Shown one piece after another: positions 8,744 to 17,248 of a DNA stretch of 64,000 bases. The first letter of the stretch is position 1. Every line of letters starts with the position of its first letter. Source of the stretch: Bin87 sp965204395. GTDB lineage: Bacteria; Chloroflexota; Dehalococcoidia; Lucifugimonadales; UBA3495. Where the stretch lies: assembly GCA_965204395.1 (NCBI GenBank), contig OZ241987.1, forward strand, positions 1,426,001-1,490,000. The letters run 5' to 3'. The notes under the pieces are model-generated. The model had not been told where the DNA came from, made no database searches, and worked only from the letters and a program-made list of their open reading frames with translations. The position numbers were made by a program, and so were the translations under genes.

Positions 8744-9082
8744 CTAGTCGTCGAGGTGAATAGTGGCGGTTACGCGGGGGACGTCGCTGACCACGCGGGT
8801 GGTGTGGCCGTGGCCGGTGAGGTCTTCAGCGAGGTTGACATCGCCAGGGCCAAGGCGGTGGACGGTGCCGTCGGCAAGCCCGATTTCCCCTTCGCCGGAG
8901 AGGGTGATGATGTACTGCCGGCGGGGCGCGACGTGCCAATCGCTGAAGTAGCCCGGGGGCGAAGCACGGAAAATGACGCCCTTGGCGTTTTGCAGTTGGC
9001 TCCACTCCGGGTGGTTAGGCGGGTCGATGTGTTCAATGTGGGAATGGCCGTCATCACCAGTGTACAAGCGTATGGAACCCAT
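8744..9082 (-). CDS. Small single-domain cupin protein
   Basis: The product is 112 residues. The core is a cupin barrel: FSDWHVAPRRQYIITLSGEGEIGLADG gives the first motif (W-H...R-Q-Y in place of the usual HxH), and RLGPGDVNLAEDLTGHGHTTR gives the second with its PGD turn and histidine. The start is the ATG at 9082, with GGAGG 5 bases before it; the longer frame upstream has no such site. It is likely a metal-binding small-molecule enzyme or sensor. It is divergent from the crotonase gene at 9238. Confidence 0.8.
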   Translation of the reverse strand: MGSIRLYTGDDGHSHIEHIDPPNHPEWSQLQNAKGVIFRASPPGYFSDWHVAPRRQYIITLSGEGEIGLADGTVHRLGPGDVNLAEDLTGHGHTTRVVSDVPRVTATIHLDD

Positions 9083-9237
9083 GATTCCTCCTGCGTCGTT
9101 GAGTGGCACGGCGAATGCTAACACAATGGTCGGGGCGTTACGCACATCCGGAAATGGTGCTGCCATCATCGGTGTAAAGTGCGGACGGGGCGAGTCGCCC
9201 TCAGAGAACGGCAGCCGACACTTCAAGGAGGACAGCC

Positions 9238-9996
9238 ATGACGGTTCTGGCAGACTACGAGAACAAGTACGAGACGGTCAGCGTGCGACGAGAGGACGGG
9301 ATTTTGCAGGTTACGTTTCACTCCGGGGACGGGAGCCTGTTGTGGGGCGAGGCGTCGCACCGGGAGTTGGGTTACGCATTTGCCGACATCGGCGCGGACC
9401 CGGAGAACAAGGTGGTGATTCTCACCGGCACGGGCGACGACTACTGCGCGAATTTCGAGCCCAACCGACCCACGCGGCGGATGCCCCAGGATTGGGACAA
9501 GACATACTGGGAGGGCAAGCGTCTGCTGACCAACCTGCTGGAGATCGAGGTTCCCGTGATTGGCGCGGTCAACGGGCCGGCGACCATCCACGCCGAGATT
9601 CCGGTAATGTCGGACATCGTGCTGGCGTCGGAGACGGCCACGTTCCAGGACGCGCCCCACTTTCCGCGCGGCGTGGTGCCCGGGGACGGCGTTCATGTGG
9701 TATGGCCGATGCTGCTGGGGCAGAACCGGGGGCGGTACTTCCTGCTGACCGGTCAGACGCTATCGGCACAGGAGGCGCGGGAGCTTGGCGTGGTGTCCGA
9801 GGTGCTGCCTCGCGACGAACTGCTGCCCCGGGCTTGGGAACTGGCCCGACAGTTGGCGGAACGACCGCCGCTGACGCTGCGCTATACCAGGGTCGCCCTC
9901 ACGCTCCAGTTGAAGCGACAGATGCAGGACATGCTGGGGTATGGGCTGGCAGTGGAGGGATTGGCGGCGGTGGACGTGTCGCTGGCGCAGGGGTAG
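9238..9996 (+). CDS. Crotonase-fold C-C hydrolase, 6-oxocamphor-hydrolase-like
   Basis: The product is 252 residues, a crotonase/enoyl-CoA hydratase fold. It is much closer to 6-oxocamphor hydrolase, a retro-Claisen beta-diketone hydrolase, than to CoA-dependent members: FQDAPHFPRGVVPGDGVHVVWP and GQNRGRYFLLTGQ recall that enzyme. The active-site residues reported for that enzyme (His122, His145, Asp154, Glu244) fall at H118, H141, D150 and E240 here, a constant offset of four. It probably cleaves a cyclic or bicyclic 1,3-diketone. AAGGAGG upstream fixes the ATG. The divergent cupin and the MFS carrier at 10060 could belong to the same catabolic unit. Confidence 0.82.
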   Translation: MTVLADYENKYETVSVRREDGILQVTFHSGDGSLLWGEASHRELGYAFADIGADPENKVVILTGTGDDYCANFEPNRPTRRMPQDWDKTYWEGKRLLTNLLEIEVPVIGAVNGPATIHAEIPVMSDIVLASETATFQDAPHFPRGVVPGDGVHVVWPMLLGQNRGRYFLLTGQTLSAQEARELGVVSEVLPRDELLPRAWELARQLAERPPLTLRYTRVALTLQLKRQMQDMLGYGLAVEGLAAVDVSLAQG

Positions 9997-10059
9997 CTCC
10001 GGGGGATTGATACCTATTCCGAAGATGCGGGCGGGAACGACGGTATGGGGGCGGAGCGG

Positions 10060-11373
10060 CTACGCCGTTTCCGCCTCCAACTGAGGGCGGCGTTCGGGAC
10101 GGCGCGCCAGCAGCATCAGGAACATCGCCATACCCTGAACCGCCGCCGCGAACAGGATCAGGATGGCGTAGCTGCCGGTGAGGTCGTACACCACCGGGCC
10201 TACGATCTGACCCAATCCGAGGCCGCCGGCCTCGAAGGGGCGCATTGCGCCGGCAATTGCACCGTAGGAGTTGCGACCGAAATAGTCGGCCAGCACCATG
10301 TACAGCAGGACCTCAAGCGCGCTGTGGAACAGGCCCCAGAATATTCCGAAGGCGTAGGCCGCCACCACGCCGTTGACCTGGAACAGCGCCAGGGTCGCCA
10401 GCGCGGATACGCCCATGGCTGCGACGACGCACCAGCGCGGCGTCAGCTTGCCGGCCACCTGCCCCCACACCAGGCTGCTCAACGCCAGGAAGGTGCTGAT
10501 GCTGAGCACGCCGGTGGCCTGCGGAGTGGTCAAACCCGCAAACTCGTGCAGATACGGCACCAGGCTGAATCCCAGGCCGGAACTGCCCGTGACGTTCAGG
10601 AACGCCACGATAGAGATCATCCAGAAAGCCCGCGAGCGCAACGCCTCCCGGGAAGTCCAGCTTGCCTCCGTGGACGCGGCGCGTGATCCATCCGGGCGGC
10701 CCGGTCCTGCTTGCGCGGTTGCAGGCGATGCCCGGGCTCCGTCGGGCAGCAACCCGATGTCCTCCGGCCGGCGACGCATGATAATCACCATGGGGATGGC
10801 GAGAAACAGGCTGAAAACGCCCAACAGCCGGAATGCCGTCCGCCAGTCGGCGAGGAGGGTGATCACCGAGAAGGCCTGGATGATCAACGCGCCGCTGATG
10901 GGACGGTAGATTCCGGTGAGGGACAGGGCAATGTTGCGGCGGCGGTTGAAGAAATTGACCGCCATGGTGCGCGGCACCACGCCGATGAGGAAGGGCTGGC
11001 TGATGGCCCGGCCAATGACGGAGGCGATTATGAATTGCCAGGAAGCGTTGACACCGCCGATAGCCACCATGGACAGGCCGAGGACGATCACTCCCACGGG
11101 CATCAGCCACCGGGGCCCAAACCGGTCGGCCAACCGTCCGGCGAAGGGGCCGAACACCCCCGACATCCAGACGCCGCAGCTGGAGGCCAGCCCGATGTGG
11201 GTGCGGGGCCAGTTGGTGTCCTCAATTATGAAGCTCTGCACGCCTCCCAGCACCACGCCCGCCACCGCCGTTGCGACGAAAGCGCCGGTGGCCGACAGAC
11301 CGAGCACCAGCCAGCCGTAGTAGAAAGGGGTTTGGGGACGCCAGTTGAGGAGGGCCGAGAGAGATGCCGCCAT
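10060..11373 (-). CDS. MFS transporter
   Basis: The product is about 437 residues with 12 hydrophobic segments. GRLADRFGPRWLMP between segments 2 and 3 is the MFS motif A loop, and a hydrophilic central linker (about residues 190-220) separates the two six-helix halves. It is probably a proton-coupled carrier of an organic anion (oxalate/formate or monocarboxylate-like half signatures), inferred only. The start is taken as the ATG at 11373, where the first helix region begins (MAASLSALLNW). No clear Shine-Dalgarno is seen, so the exact start is uncertain. Confidence 0.82.
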   Translation of the reverse strand: MAASLSALLNWRPQTPFYYGWLVLGLSATGAFVATAVAGVVLGGVQSFIIEDTNWPRTHIGLASSCGVWMSGVFGPFAGRLADRFGPRWLMPVGVIVLGLSMVAIGGVNASWQFIIASVIGRAISQPFLIGVVPRTMAVNFFNRRRNIALSLTGIYRPISGALIIQAFSVITLLADWRTAFRLLGVFSLFLAIPMVIIMRRRPEDIGLLPDGARASPATAQAGPGRPDGSRAASTEASWTSREALRSRAFWMISIVAFLNVTGSSGLGFSLVPYLHEFAGLTTPQATGVLSISTFLALSSLVWGQVAGKLTPRWCVVAAMGVSALATLALFQVNGVVAAYAFGIFWGLFHSALEVLLYMVLADYFGRNSYGAIAGAMRPFEAGGLGLGQIVGPVVYDLTGSYAILILFAAAVQGMAMFLMLLARRPERRPQLEAETA

Positions 11374-11430
11374 GGGTTTGGCACTTATATCAAACCACCG
11401 TGATTGGGACAAGAAACCTGACGGCGTCAT

Positions 11431-11575
11431 CAGGGCCTTACCAAAGTGGCCACACGTCCCGCGCATGGTGCGGAACGTCCGCCTTTGGCGGGAGCCTGTC
11501 GAACCACGAGTTCGTCCTTCGACAGGCTCAGGACGAGCGGATGGACTTCAATCGCACAAATTTTGAAAGACCTTG
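11431..11575. repeat. Complete MITE-like element with E unit inside
   Basis: The left end CAGGGCCTTACCAAAGT (11431-11447) and the inverted right end ending TTTTGAAAGACCTTG agree at about 12 of 17 positions. Between them are the two arms of the D hairpin (GAGCCTGTCGAA and TTCGACAGGCTC) and an E unit at 11471-11491. No coding capacity is present. A second complete copy is at 31916-32038. Confidence 0.7.
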
Positions 11576-11619
11576 CGGCATCATACTCGCGGCGGACCCT
11601 GGGCAAGGACAAGATGATA

Positions 11620-11650
11620 AACCGCCCATCCTTCAATGAGATGGGCGGTT
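11620..11650 (-). terminator. Hairpin terminator for the nitrate operon
   Basis: AACCGCCCATC (11620-11630) pairs perfectly over 11 bp with GATGGGCGGTT (11640-11650) around a nine-base loop. Read on the minus strand it begins 40 bases after the transporter stop and is followed by TTTATCATC, a short U-rich tail. A moderate intrinsic terminator. Confidence 0.6.
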
Positions 11651-11689
11651 CGAAACGAGGGCGGCGATGCGCTTCGCGGAAGGTGACCG

Positions 11690-13051
11690 TTAGTCGGCGG
11701 CGGAGGGGGCCAGGCCGGCGCGGTCGGCCAACGCGAGGTCGATGGCGCGTTTCTCCGCCCGCTCGGTTTCGGGCGAGAACCGGACTGCCAGCACTAGGGA
11801 CGACGCGACGATCACCACGATTCCCACGATGAGCAGGGCGTCGGCGTAGGTCAGGCTCTCCGCGCGGAACAGGAACCCGAAGGCCACGGCTCCGGCGTTG
11901 CCGCCCGCGCCGACGATGCCGGCCACGGAACCCAGAGCCTTGGGGTTGATGAACGGGACCACCGAGAAGGTCGCGCCCTCGGACATCTGCACGAACAGGC
12001 TGAATATGATCATCGCGCCGATGGCCAGGAACAGGGTCGCCATCTGTGAGAACAGGATCAGGGCCAACCCTTCCACCAGCAGCACTGCGCCGAGGAACAT
12101 CACGCGTCCCTTGAGGCCGAACCGGATGCCCATGCGGTCTCCGAAGTACCCGCCCAGGGTGCGGGCAAAGATGTTCATCACACCGAACAGTCCGGCGATG
12201 ATGCCGGCGGTGGCGAGGTTCAGTTCAAAGCGGTCGTAGTAGTAGAGGGCGGCGATGTTGTTGATGGTCAGTTCGACGCCGAAGCAGGCCCCGTAGATGA
12301 TGAACAACGCCCAGACGCGTGGATCTCTGGCGACCTCGAGGAATGAGCCCTTGGACGCTGACGTAGAGGGCATCAGTCCCCGGGCGCGGAGGTCGCGGTA
12401 GTTGCCCTCCGGGCAGTCCTGGGTGAGCAGGTAGTAGGCGATACCGACCAGCATCAGGGCCGCGCCCGGTATGACCATGGCGATGCGCCAGCCGAACACC
12501 TCGCCGACGCCGAACATGAGCACGCCGGCCAGGACCAGAGGCATGACCATCTGGGTTACGCCGCCGCCGAGGTTGCCCCAGCCGGCGGTGGTGGCGTTGG
12601 CGGTTCCGACCACGTTGGGCGCGAACATCACGGACGTGTGGTACTGGGTGATGACGAAGGATGCGCCGATCACGCCGATGGCGAGACGGAACAGGAGGAA
12701 GGTTTCGTAGTTCTGCGCCAGACCGATGCACATCACCGGGATGGAGCCGACGATCAGCAGGCCGCTGTAGGCGAGCCGGGGGCCGATGCGGTCACAGAGC
12801 CAACCGAAGATGAGGCGGGCGATGATGGTGATGGCGACCGAGGCGATGATGGTGTTGCCGATCTGCGCCTTGGAGAGCAGCAGGTCCTCTCGGACGACGG
12901 CCATCAGCGGCGCGATGCCGAACCATCCGAAGAAGCACAGGAAGAACGCAAACCAGGTCAGGTGGAAGGTTCGCATCTGGGGCGCGGCCAGGCTGAACAG
13001 CCTGATGCTGGTGGCTTTGCCTGAATCCAGTGCGGACCCTAAAGTTGACAT
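11690..13051 (-). CDS. NarK/NasA-type nitrate/nitrite MFS transporter
   Basis: The product is about 453 residues with 12 membrane segments. The first-half loop RLIFGWLCDRIGPRLAY is the MFS motif. Segment 5 carries a glycine-rich TAGWGNLGGGVTQMVMP stretch, the nitrate-signature motif of the nitrate/nitrite porter family, and a second glycine-rich GIVGAGGNAGAVAFGF stretch occurs in segment 11, as in NarK and NasA. It imports nitrate, or exchanges it for nitrite, in the inner membrane. It is last in the block after nitrate reductase and the NasB-like protein. The start is the ATG at 13051 with GGAG 8 bases upstream; the longer frame would need a TTG. Confidence 0.9.
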   Translation of the reverse strand: MSTLGSALDSGKATSIRLFSLAAPQMRTFHLTWFAFFLCFFGWFGIAPLMAVVREDLLLSKAQIGNTIIASVAITIIARLIFGWLCDRIGPRLAYSGLLIVGSIPVMCIGLAQNYETFLLFRLAIGVIGASFVITQYHTSVMFAPNVVGTANATTAGWGNLGGGVTQMVMPLVLAGVLMFGVGEVFGWRIAMVIPGAALMLVGIAYYLLTQDCPEGNYRDLRARGLMPSTSASKGSFLEVARDPRVWALFIIYGACFGVELTINNIAALYYYDRFELNLATAGIIAGLFGVMNIFARTLGGYFGDRMGIRFGLKGRVMFLGAVLLVEGLALILFSQMATLFLAIGAMIIFSLFVQMSEGATFSVVPFINPKALGSVAGIVGAGGNAGAVAFGFLFRAESLTYADALLIVGIVVIVASSLVLAVRFSPETERAEKRAIDLALADRAGLAPSAAD

Positions 13052-13133
13052 TTCCTCATCTCCGTTGCTTATCAATCGACGTTACGTTACGGATGCGGCG
13101 GCGCGGTGAAGGCGGTTCACGCGAAACGCCCTC

Positions 13134-14828
13134 TCACCTTGCCAGCGTCGGTTCTCGTCGGCTTTCCGCATCAGGGGCGGACAAGTCCCAGTCGTCGCCC
13201 CAAACGGTTTGCAGCAATGACGCCAAACGCAAATCCGCGCTGGGGTCGGAGCGATTGCCGCTCAGGGCTGCCAGCGTGGCCGGAACGCTCTTCAGTCCCA
13301 TCGCCTTGATCGCTCCGATCAACTCCGGACGGGTCAGGGCGATACTGGGCACGTAGTAGTCGGCGGGCGGCGCATCGATTTCTTTGGGGCCGGCGATCAG
13401 GTCGAGCACCGCCTGCACCTGGGGCTTGCAGGAACCGCAACCGGAGCCGGCCCGGGTGGCGTCGCAAACGGATTTCAGGCTGCCACAGCCCTCTTCGGCG
13501 GCCGCCAGGATTCTGCCCTTGGTCACACCGTTGCAGTCGCAGATGCGGGTGGCGTCGGGCATGTCGGCAACGTTCATGGTCGGACGATCGTCCGCCGCCA
13601 GCGGGAACAACAGCTCCGAGCGGTTCTCCGGCAACACCTCCTGCCGGTCAAAGGCCTGGAGGATCCTGGGAGCGGCCGCGCCGTCTCCAAGTAGGATTGC
13701 GCCCGCGACCTTGCCGTCCCGAACGATGACCTTCTTGTAAACGTGGCGGTTGGGTTCCACGTAGGTAACCACCTCGTCGTCTTCGGTCAGCGCGTCCTTG
13801 TCGCCGGCGACGGCCAGTTCAACGTCCATCACCTTCAGCTTGGTGGCTACCCGCGAGCCAGCGTAGGCGGCTTCGGAGTTGCTTCCCGACAACCGCTCGG
13901 CCAGCACCCGCGCCTGGTCCCACAGCGGGGCCACCAGCCCGTACACCTGGCTGCGGTGCTCGGCGCACTCGCCGATGGCGTAGATGTCCTGGTCGTTGCG
14001 GCAGGTGAGGCCGTCGTTCACCAGGATGCCACGCCGCACGTGCAGGCCGGCCATGCGCGCCAGGTCAACGTTGGGCCGAATGCCGGCGGATATCACCAAC
14101 ATGTCGCAGTCCAGCGTCGTGCCATCCTTGAACTCGATACCGGAGACACAGTCTTCGCCCAGCACCGCCGTGGTCAGCTTTTCCAGGTAGAACCTGACGC
14201 CGGATTCCTCGAGGCTCTGCATCAGCAGCTCGCCGGATTGGGGATCCAGCTGCTGGTCCATCAGCCACGGCATCAGATGCACGACGTGCACGTCCATGCC
14301 CCGGTTGGCGAGGCCCCGGGCCGCTTCGAGCCCCAGCAATCCGCCGCCGATGATGGCCGCCGAGCGCGCTCCGTTGGCCGCGTAGTCGATGATCTCCTTG
14401 CAGTCTTCCAGGGTACGGAAAACGAACGCGCCTTTCCGGTACGCTCCGTCGTCGGTAATCAGTCCGTCCATGGGGGGAACGAAGGGACTGCTACCGGTGG
14501 CTATGACTAGCTTGTCGTAGGGCATGAGCAGCCCGCCGGCTCCGTAGGCCATCTTTCCCTTGCGGTCGATGCCGATGACGCGCACGCCGGTATGCAGTTC
14601 CACGCCGTGGGGGGCGTACCATTCCACCGGGTTGATGAAGATGTCGTCGGGGTGGTGCGAGCCGGACAGCACGCCGGACAGCAGGATGCGGTTGTAGTTC
14701 CCGCACTCCTCCTCGCCGATGACGGTGATGTCATAGGACTGCTGCCCGCCCAGCCCGACCATTTCCTCGACGAACCGGGCGCCGGCCATGCCGTTCCCAA
14801 TCACCACCAGTTTCTGCTTGTCGGTCAT
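13134..14828 (-). CDS. nasB: NasB-like FAD/BFD electron-transfer protein of nitrate reductase
   Basis: The product is 564 residues. The N-terminal two-thirds is a pyridine-nucleotide-disulfide oxidoreductase module: VVIGNGMAGARFVEE binds FAD, IIGGGLLGLEAARGLA binds NAD(P)H, and IYAIGECAEH is the second FAD motif. A BFD-like [2Fe-2S] domain follows (ICDCNGV and GSGCGSCK, near residues 425-466) and a short BFD-like tail without cysteines. It corresponds to the front half of NirB and lacks the siroheme/4Fe-4S half, so it should pass electrons from NAD(P)H to nitrate reductase rather than reduce nitrite. The start at 14828 has GGAGAG 8 bases upstream. It lies 34 bases after nitrate reductase. Confidence 0.85.
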   Translation of the reverse strand: MTDKQKLVVIGNGMAGARFVEEMVGLGGQQSYDITVIGEEECGNYNRILLSGVLSGSHHPDDIFINPVEWYAPHGVELHTGVRVIGIDRKGKMAYGAGGLLMPYDKLVIATGSSPFVPPMDGLITDDGAYRKGAFVFRTLEDCKEIIDYAANGARSAAIIGGGLLGLEAARGLANRGMDVHVVHLMPWLMDQQLDPQSGELLMQSLEESGVRFYLEKLTTAVLGEDCVSGIEFKDGTTLDCDMLVISAGIRPNVDLARMAGLHVRRGILVNDGLTCRNDQDIYAIGECAEHRSQVYGLVAPLWDQARVLAERLSGSNSEAAYAGSRVATKLKVMDVELAVAGDKDALTEDDEVVTYVEPNRHVYKKVIVRDGKVAGAILLGDGAAAPRILQAFDRQEVLPENRSELLFPLAADDRPTMNVADMPDATRICDCNGVTKGRILAAAEEGCGSLKSVCDATRAGSGCGSCKPQVQAVLDLIAGPKEIDAPPADYYVPSIALTRPELIGAIKAMGLKSVPATLAALSGNRSDPSADLRLASLLQTVWGDDWDLSAPDAESRREPTLAR

Positions 14829-14862
14829 GTCGTGCTCTCCGTTGCGTGATACCGGTGGCGCG

Positions 14863-17043
14863 TTACTGGATTCCGGCTTTCGCCGGAACGACGGGGGAAA
14901 TGGCCTCAATGCGCGCCGCGCAAATCTTGAACTCGGGCATGCGGCTCGTCGGATCCAGCGCTGGATTAGTCAACCGGTTCACCGCCTGCATGCCGCCCCA
15001 GTGAAAGGGGGCGAAGACGGTATCCTCCCGGATGCCGCGGGTTACCTTCAGGGTGAAATTCGCCGAACCTCGCCGGGTGGACAAGACCACCGGGTCCCCA
15101 TCGCTGACGCCGTAACGCTGCGCGGTCAGAGGGTGCATTTCGGCGACCGGCGCCGGCGCAATGTCGCTGAGTTCCTCGATCCGGCGGGTCTGGGTGCCAG
15201 ACTGGTACTGCGCAAGGTTGCGGCCTGTGGTCAGGTAGAGCGGGAAATCGGCGTCCGGTTCTTCGGCCGGCGCTTGATGGCGCACCGGGTGGAACTGAGC
15301 CCTGCCGCTGGGGGTGTAGAACCGGTCCGCAAACATCCGCGGCGTACCCGGGTGGTCGGTACCCGGGCACGGCCAGAAGACGCCGTCGTTGGCGTCGATT
15401 TTGTCGTATGTGATCCCCGAGTAGTCGGCCGGCCCGCCTGCGGACGCCCGGCCAAGCTCGGCGAATATCTCGGCGATGTCGGCGTAGTCGAAGTGGCTGC
15501 CCTTGCCCAGCAGCCACGCCAGCTTGCAGATGGTAGCGACGTCGTCCTGCACTCCCGCTGGCGGCGCGAACGCCTGGCGCCGGCGAATCACGCGGCCCTC
15601 CAGGTTGGTCATGGTCCCCTCTTCCTCAGCCCACTGCGCCGATGGCAGCACCACGTCGGCGTGCGCGGCCGTTTCCGACAGGAAGAAATCGGACACCACC
15701 AGGAAGTCCAGCGATTTCAGGCGCTCCTCAACGTTGATGACGTTGGGCGCGGACACGACCACGTTGGAACCCATCACCCACAACGCCCGCACGCCGTTTG
15801 ATCCATTGGAGTCCGGACGGCCCAGGGAGTCAAGCAGTTCGTAGGCCGATTTGCCGGGGCCCGGCAGCGATGCCTCGTCCACGCCCCAGACGCCCGACAC
15901 GTGGCGCCGCGCCGCCGGGTCGTCGATGCGGCGGTAGCCGGGCAGTTGGTCGGCCTTTTGACCGTGTTCACGTCCGCCCTGTCCGTTCCCCTGACCGGTG
16001 AGACAACCGTATCCGCTGTTGGGCCGGCCGATGAGCCCCAAAGCCAGCGCAACATTGATGAATGAGAGGACGTTGTTCACTCCCTGAGACTGCTGCTCGG
16101 TTCCCCGGCCGGTCAGGATCATTGCCGATTCAGCAGACCCGAGCATCCGGGCGGCGCGCAGCAATTGGGCTTCCGGCACGCCGGTGATGCGCTCCACCCG
16201 TTCCGGCCAGTAGGTCGCCACGAGGTTGCGCACCAGATCAAAACCCTCGGTGCGATCGGCGATGTAGTCCGTGTCGATGAGTCCATCGCGCACCAGGATG
16301 TGCAGCAGTCCGTTGGCGAGGGCAGAGTCGGTCCCGGGGATCAGGCGCAGGTGGAGGTCGGCGCGTTGCGCGGTGGGAGTGAGCCGGGGGTCGGCTATGA
16401 TCAACTTGCCGCCGGCCTCGCGCTGGGCCTCGAAGTACTGCATCATGGGCGGCATGGTCTCGGCGGAGTTGCTGCCCAGCATCAGCACGACCTCGGCTCC
16501 AGGTATGTCCTCCAGAGGGAAGGGCAGGCCACGGTCGATGCCGAGGGCGCGGATGCTGGCCGCCGCTGCGGATGACATGCAGAACCGCCCGTTGTAGTCG
16601 ATGTTGGGCGTTTGCAGGGCGACGCGGGCGAACTTGCCCAGCAGGTAGCTCTTCTCGTTGGTCAGCGAGCCGCCGCCGAATATTCCGACCGCCTCCGGCC
16701 CGTGCGCTGCTCTCGTATCGCGGAAGGCCTGGGCAATGCGCTCAAGGGCGGCGTCCCAACCGACGGGATGCAATTCGCCGTCGGGTCCGCGCATCAGGGC
16801 CGTCCGCAGGCGTTCCGGATGGGCCAGGGCCGCGCCGGCGGTCCAACCCTTGATGCAGAGCGCGCCTTTGTTCACGGGGAAGGACGTGGACCCGGCGATT
16901 TGCAGATCGCCCGGAGCGCCCGCCAGGTCCATGCCGCACTGGAACGCGCAGTAGGGGCAGTGCGTAGCGGTCGTGCTGGACGACACTAGCGGCAGGTTTT
17001 TTGGATTGGCGGTCAAGGTTTTATGCCTTCGCAGGGGTTGCAT
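14863..17043 (-). CDS. nasC: Assimilatory nitrate reductase catalytic subunit
   Basis: The product is a bis-MGD molybdenum oxidoreductase of about 726 residues. An N-terminal [4Fe-4S] site is formed by C29, C32, C36 (CPYCAFQC) and C63 (ALCIKG). The centre has GLIGRPNSGYGCLTGQGNGQGGREHGQKADQLPGYR, split here by function only; its GQGNGQGGREHGQK core is highly characteristic of NasA/NarB enzymes. A C-terminal molydopterin dinucleotide-binding domain follows (YLTTGRNLAQYQSGTQT). There is no Tat signal, so it acts in the cytoplasm. The ATG at 17043 is a guess: a TTG at 17016 has GAAGG about 10 bases upstream and may be the real start. The last residues come from a C repeat. Confidence 0.9.
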   Translation of the reverse strand: MQPLRRHKTLTANPKNLPLVSSSTTATHCPYCAFQCGMDLAGAPGDLQIAGSTSFPVNKGALCIKGWTAGAALAHPERLRTALMRGPDGELHPVGWDAALERIAQAFRDTRAAHGPEAVGIFGGGSLTNEKSYLLGKFARVALQTPNIDYNGRFCMSSAAAASIRALGIDRGLPFPLEDIPGAEVVLMLGSNSAETMPPMMQYFEAQREAGGKLIIADPRLTPTAQRADLHLRLIPGTDSALANGLLHILVRDGLIDTDYIADRTEGFDLVRNLVATYWPERVERITGVPEAQLLRAARMLGSAESAMILTGRGTEQQSQGVNNVLSFINVALALGLIGRPNSGYGCLTGQGNGQGGREHGQKADQLPGYRRIDDPAARRHVSGVWGVDEASLPGPGKSAYELLDSLGRPDSNGSNGVRALWVMGSNVVVSAPNVINVEERLKSLDFLVVSDFFLSETAAHADVVLPSAQWAEEEGTMTNLEGRVIRRRQAFAPPAGVQDDVATICKLAWLLGKGSHFDYADIAEIFAELGRASAGGPADYSGITYDKIDANDGVFWPCPGTDHPGTPRMFADRFYTPSGRAQFHPVRHQAPAEEPDADFPLYLTTGRNLAQYQSGTQTRRIEELSDIAPAPVAEMHPLTAQRYGVSDGDPVVLSTRRGSANFTLKVTRGIREDTVFAPFHWGGMQAVNRLTNPALDPTSRMPEFKICAARIEAISPVVPAKAGIQ
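14871..14888. repeat. C-family palindrome overlapping the nitrate reductase 3' end
   Basis: TTCCGGCTTTCGCCGGAA is a palindrome with a four-base centre. It lies inside the last codons of the minus-strand nitrate reductase gene and encodes its C-terminal tail PAKAGIQ. Confidence 0.85.
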
Positions 17044-17130
17044 GGATAATCTTAGAGACCCTTTATTGCGCATCGTTTTCGGCGATGTAAAAGAGAGGTG
17101 TCGCAAAAATGAACTTTTGATGAATCGGGG

Positions 17131-17146
17131 GTTACCCGTGTGTAAC
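17131..17146. promoter_or_regulatory. Possible operator between nitrate genes and nitroreductase
   Basis: GTTAC-CCGTGT-GTAAC is an inverted repeat with 5-bp arms and a 6-base spacer in the 205-base divergent region. The position suits a nitrogen regulator, but the regulator is unknown and the arms are short. Confidence 0.35.
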
Positions 17147-17170
17147 GGTTGACATCGCCGATATCCGCCC

Positions 17171-17199
17171 TTGTTTCTGCACGCATTGGGGGTTATATT
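17171..17199 (+). promoter_or_regulatory. Possible sigma-70-type promoter for the nitroreductase
   Basis: TTGTTT (17171-17176) and TATATT (17194-17199) are 17 bases apart, about 50 bases before the ATG at 17249. Confidence 0.4.
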
Positions 17200-17248
17200 G
17201 TGCGCATTTAGTGATGCAATCAGTGCGCCAACACAAGGAGCAATAGCC

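Noticed and set aside
10045..11403. Several plus-strand frames over the MFS gene
   Set aside because: All are antisense shadows of the 12-segment transporter, rich in Arg/Gly/Asp.
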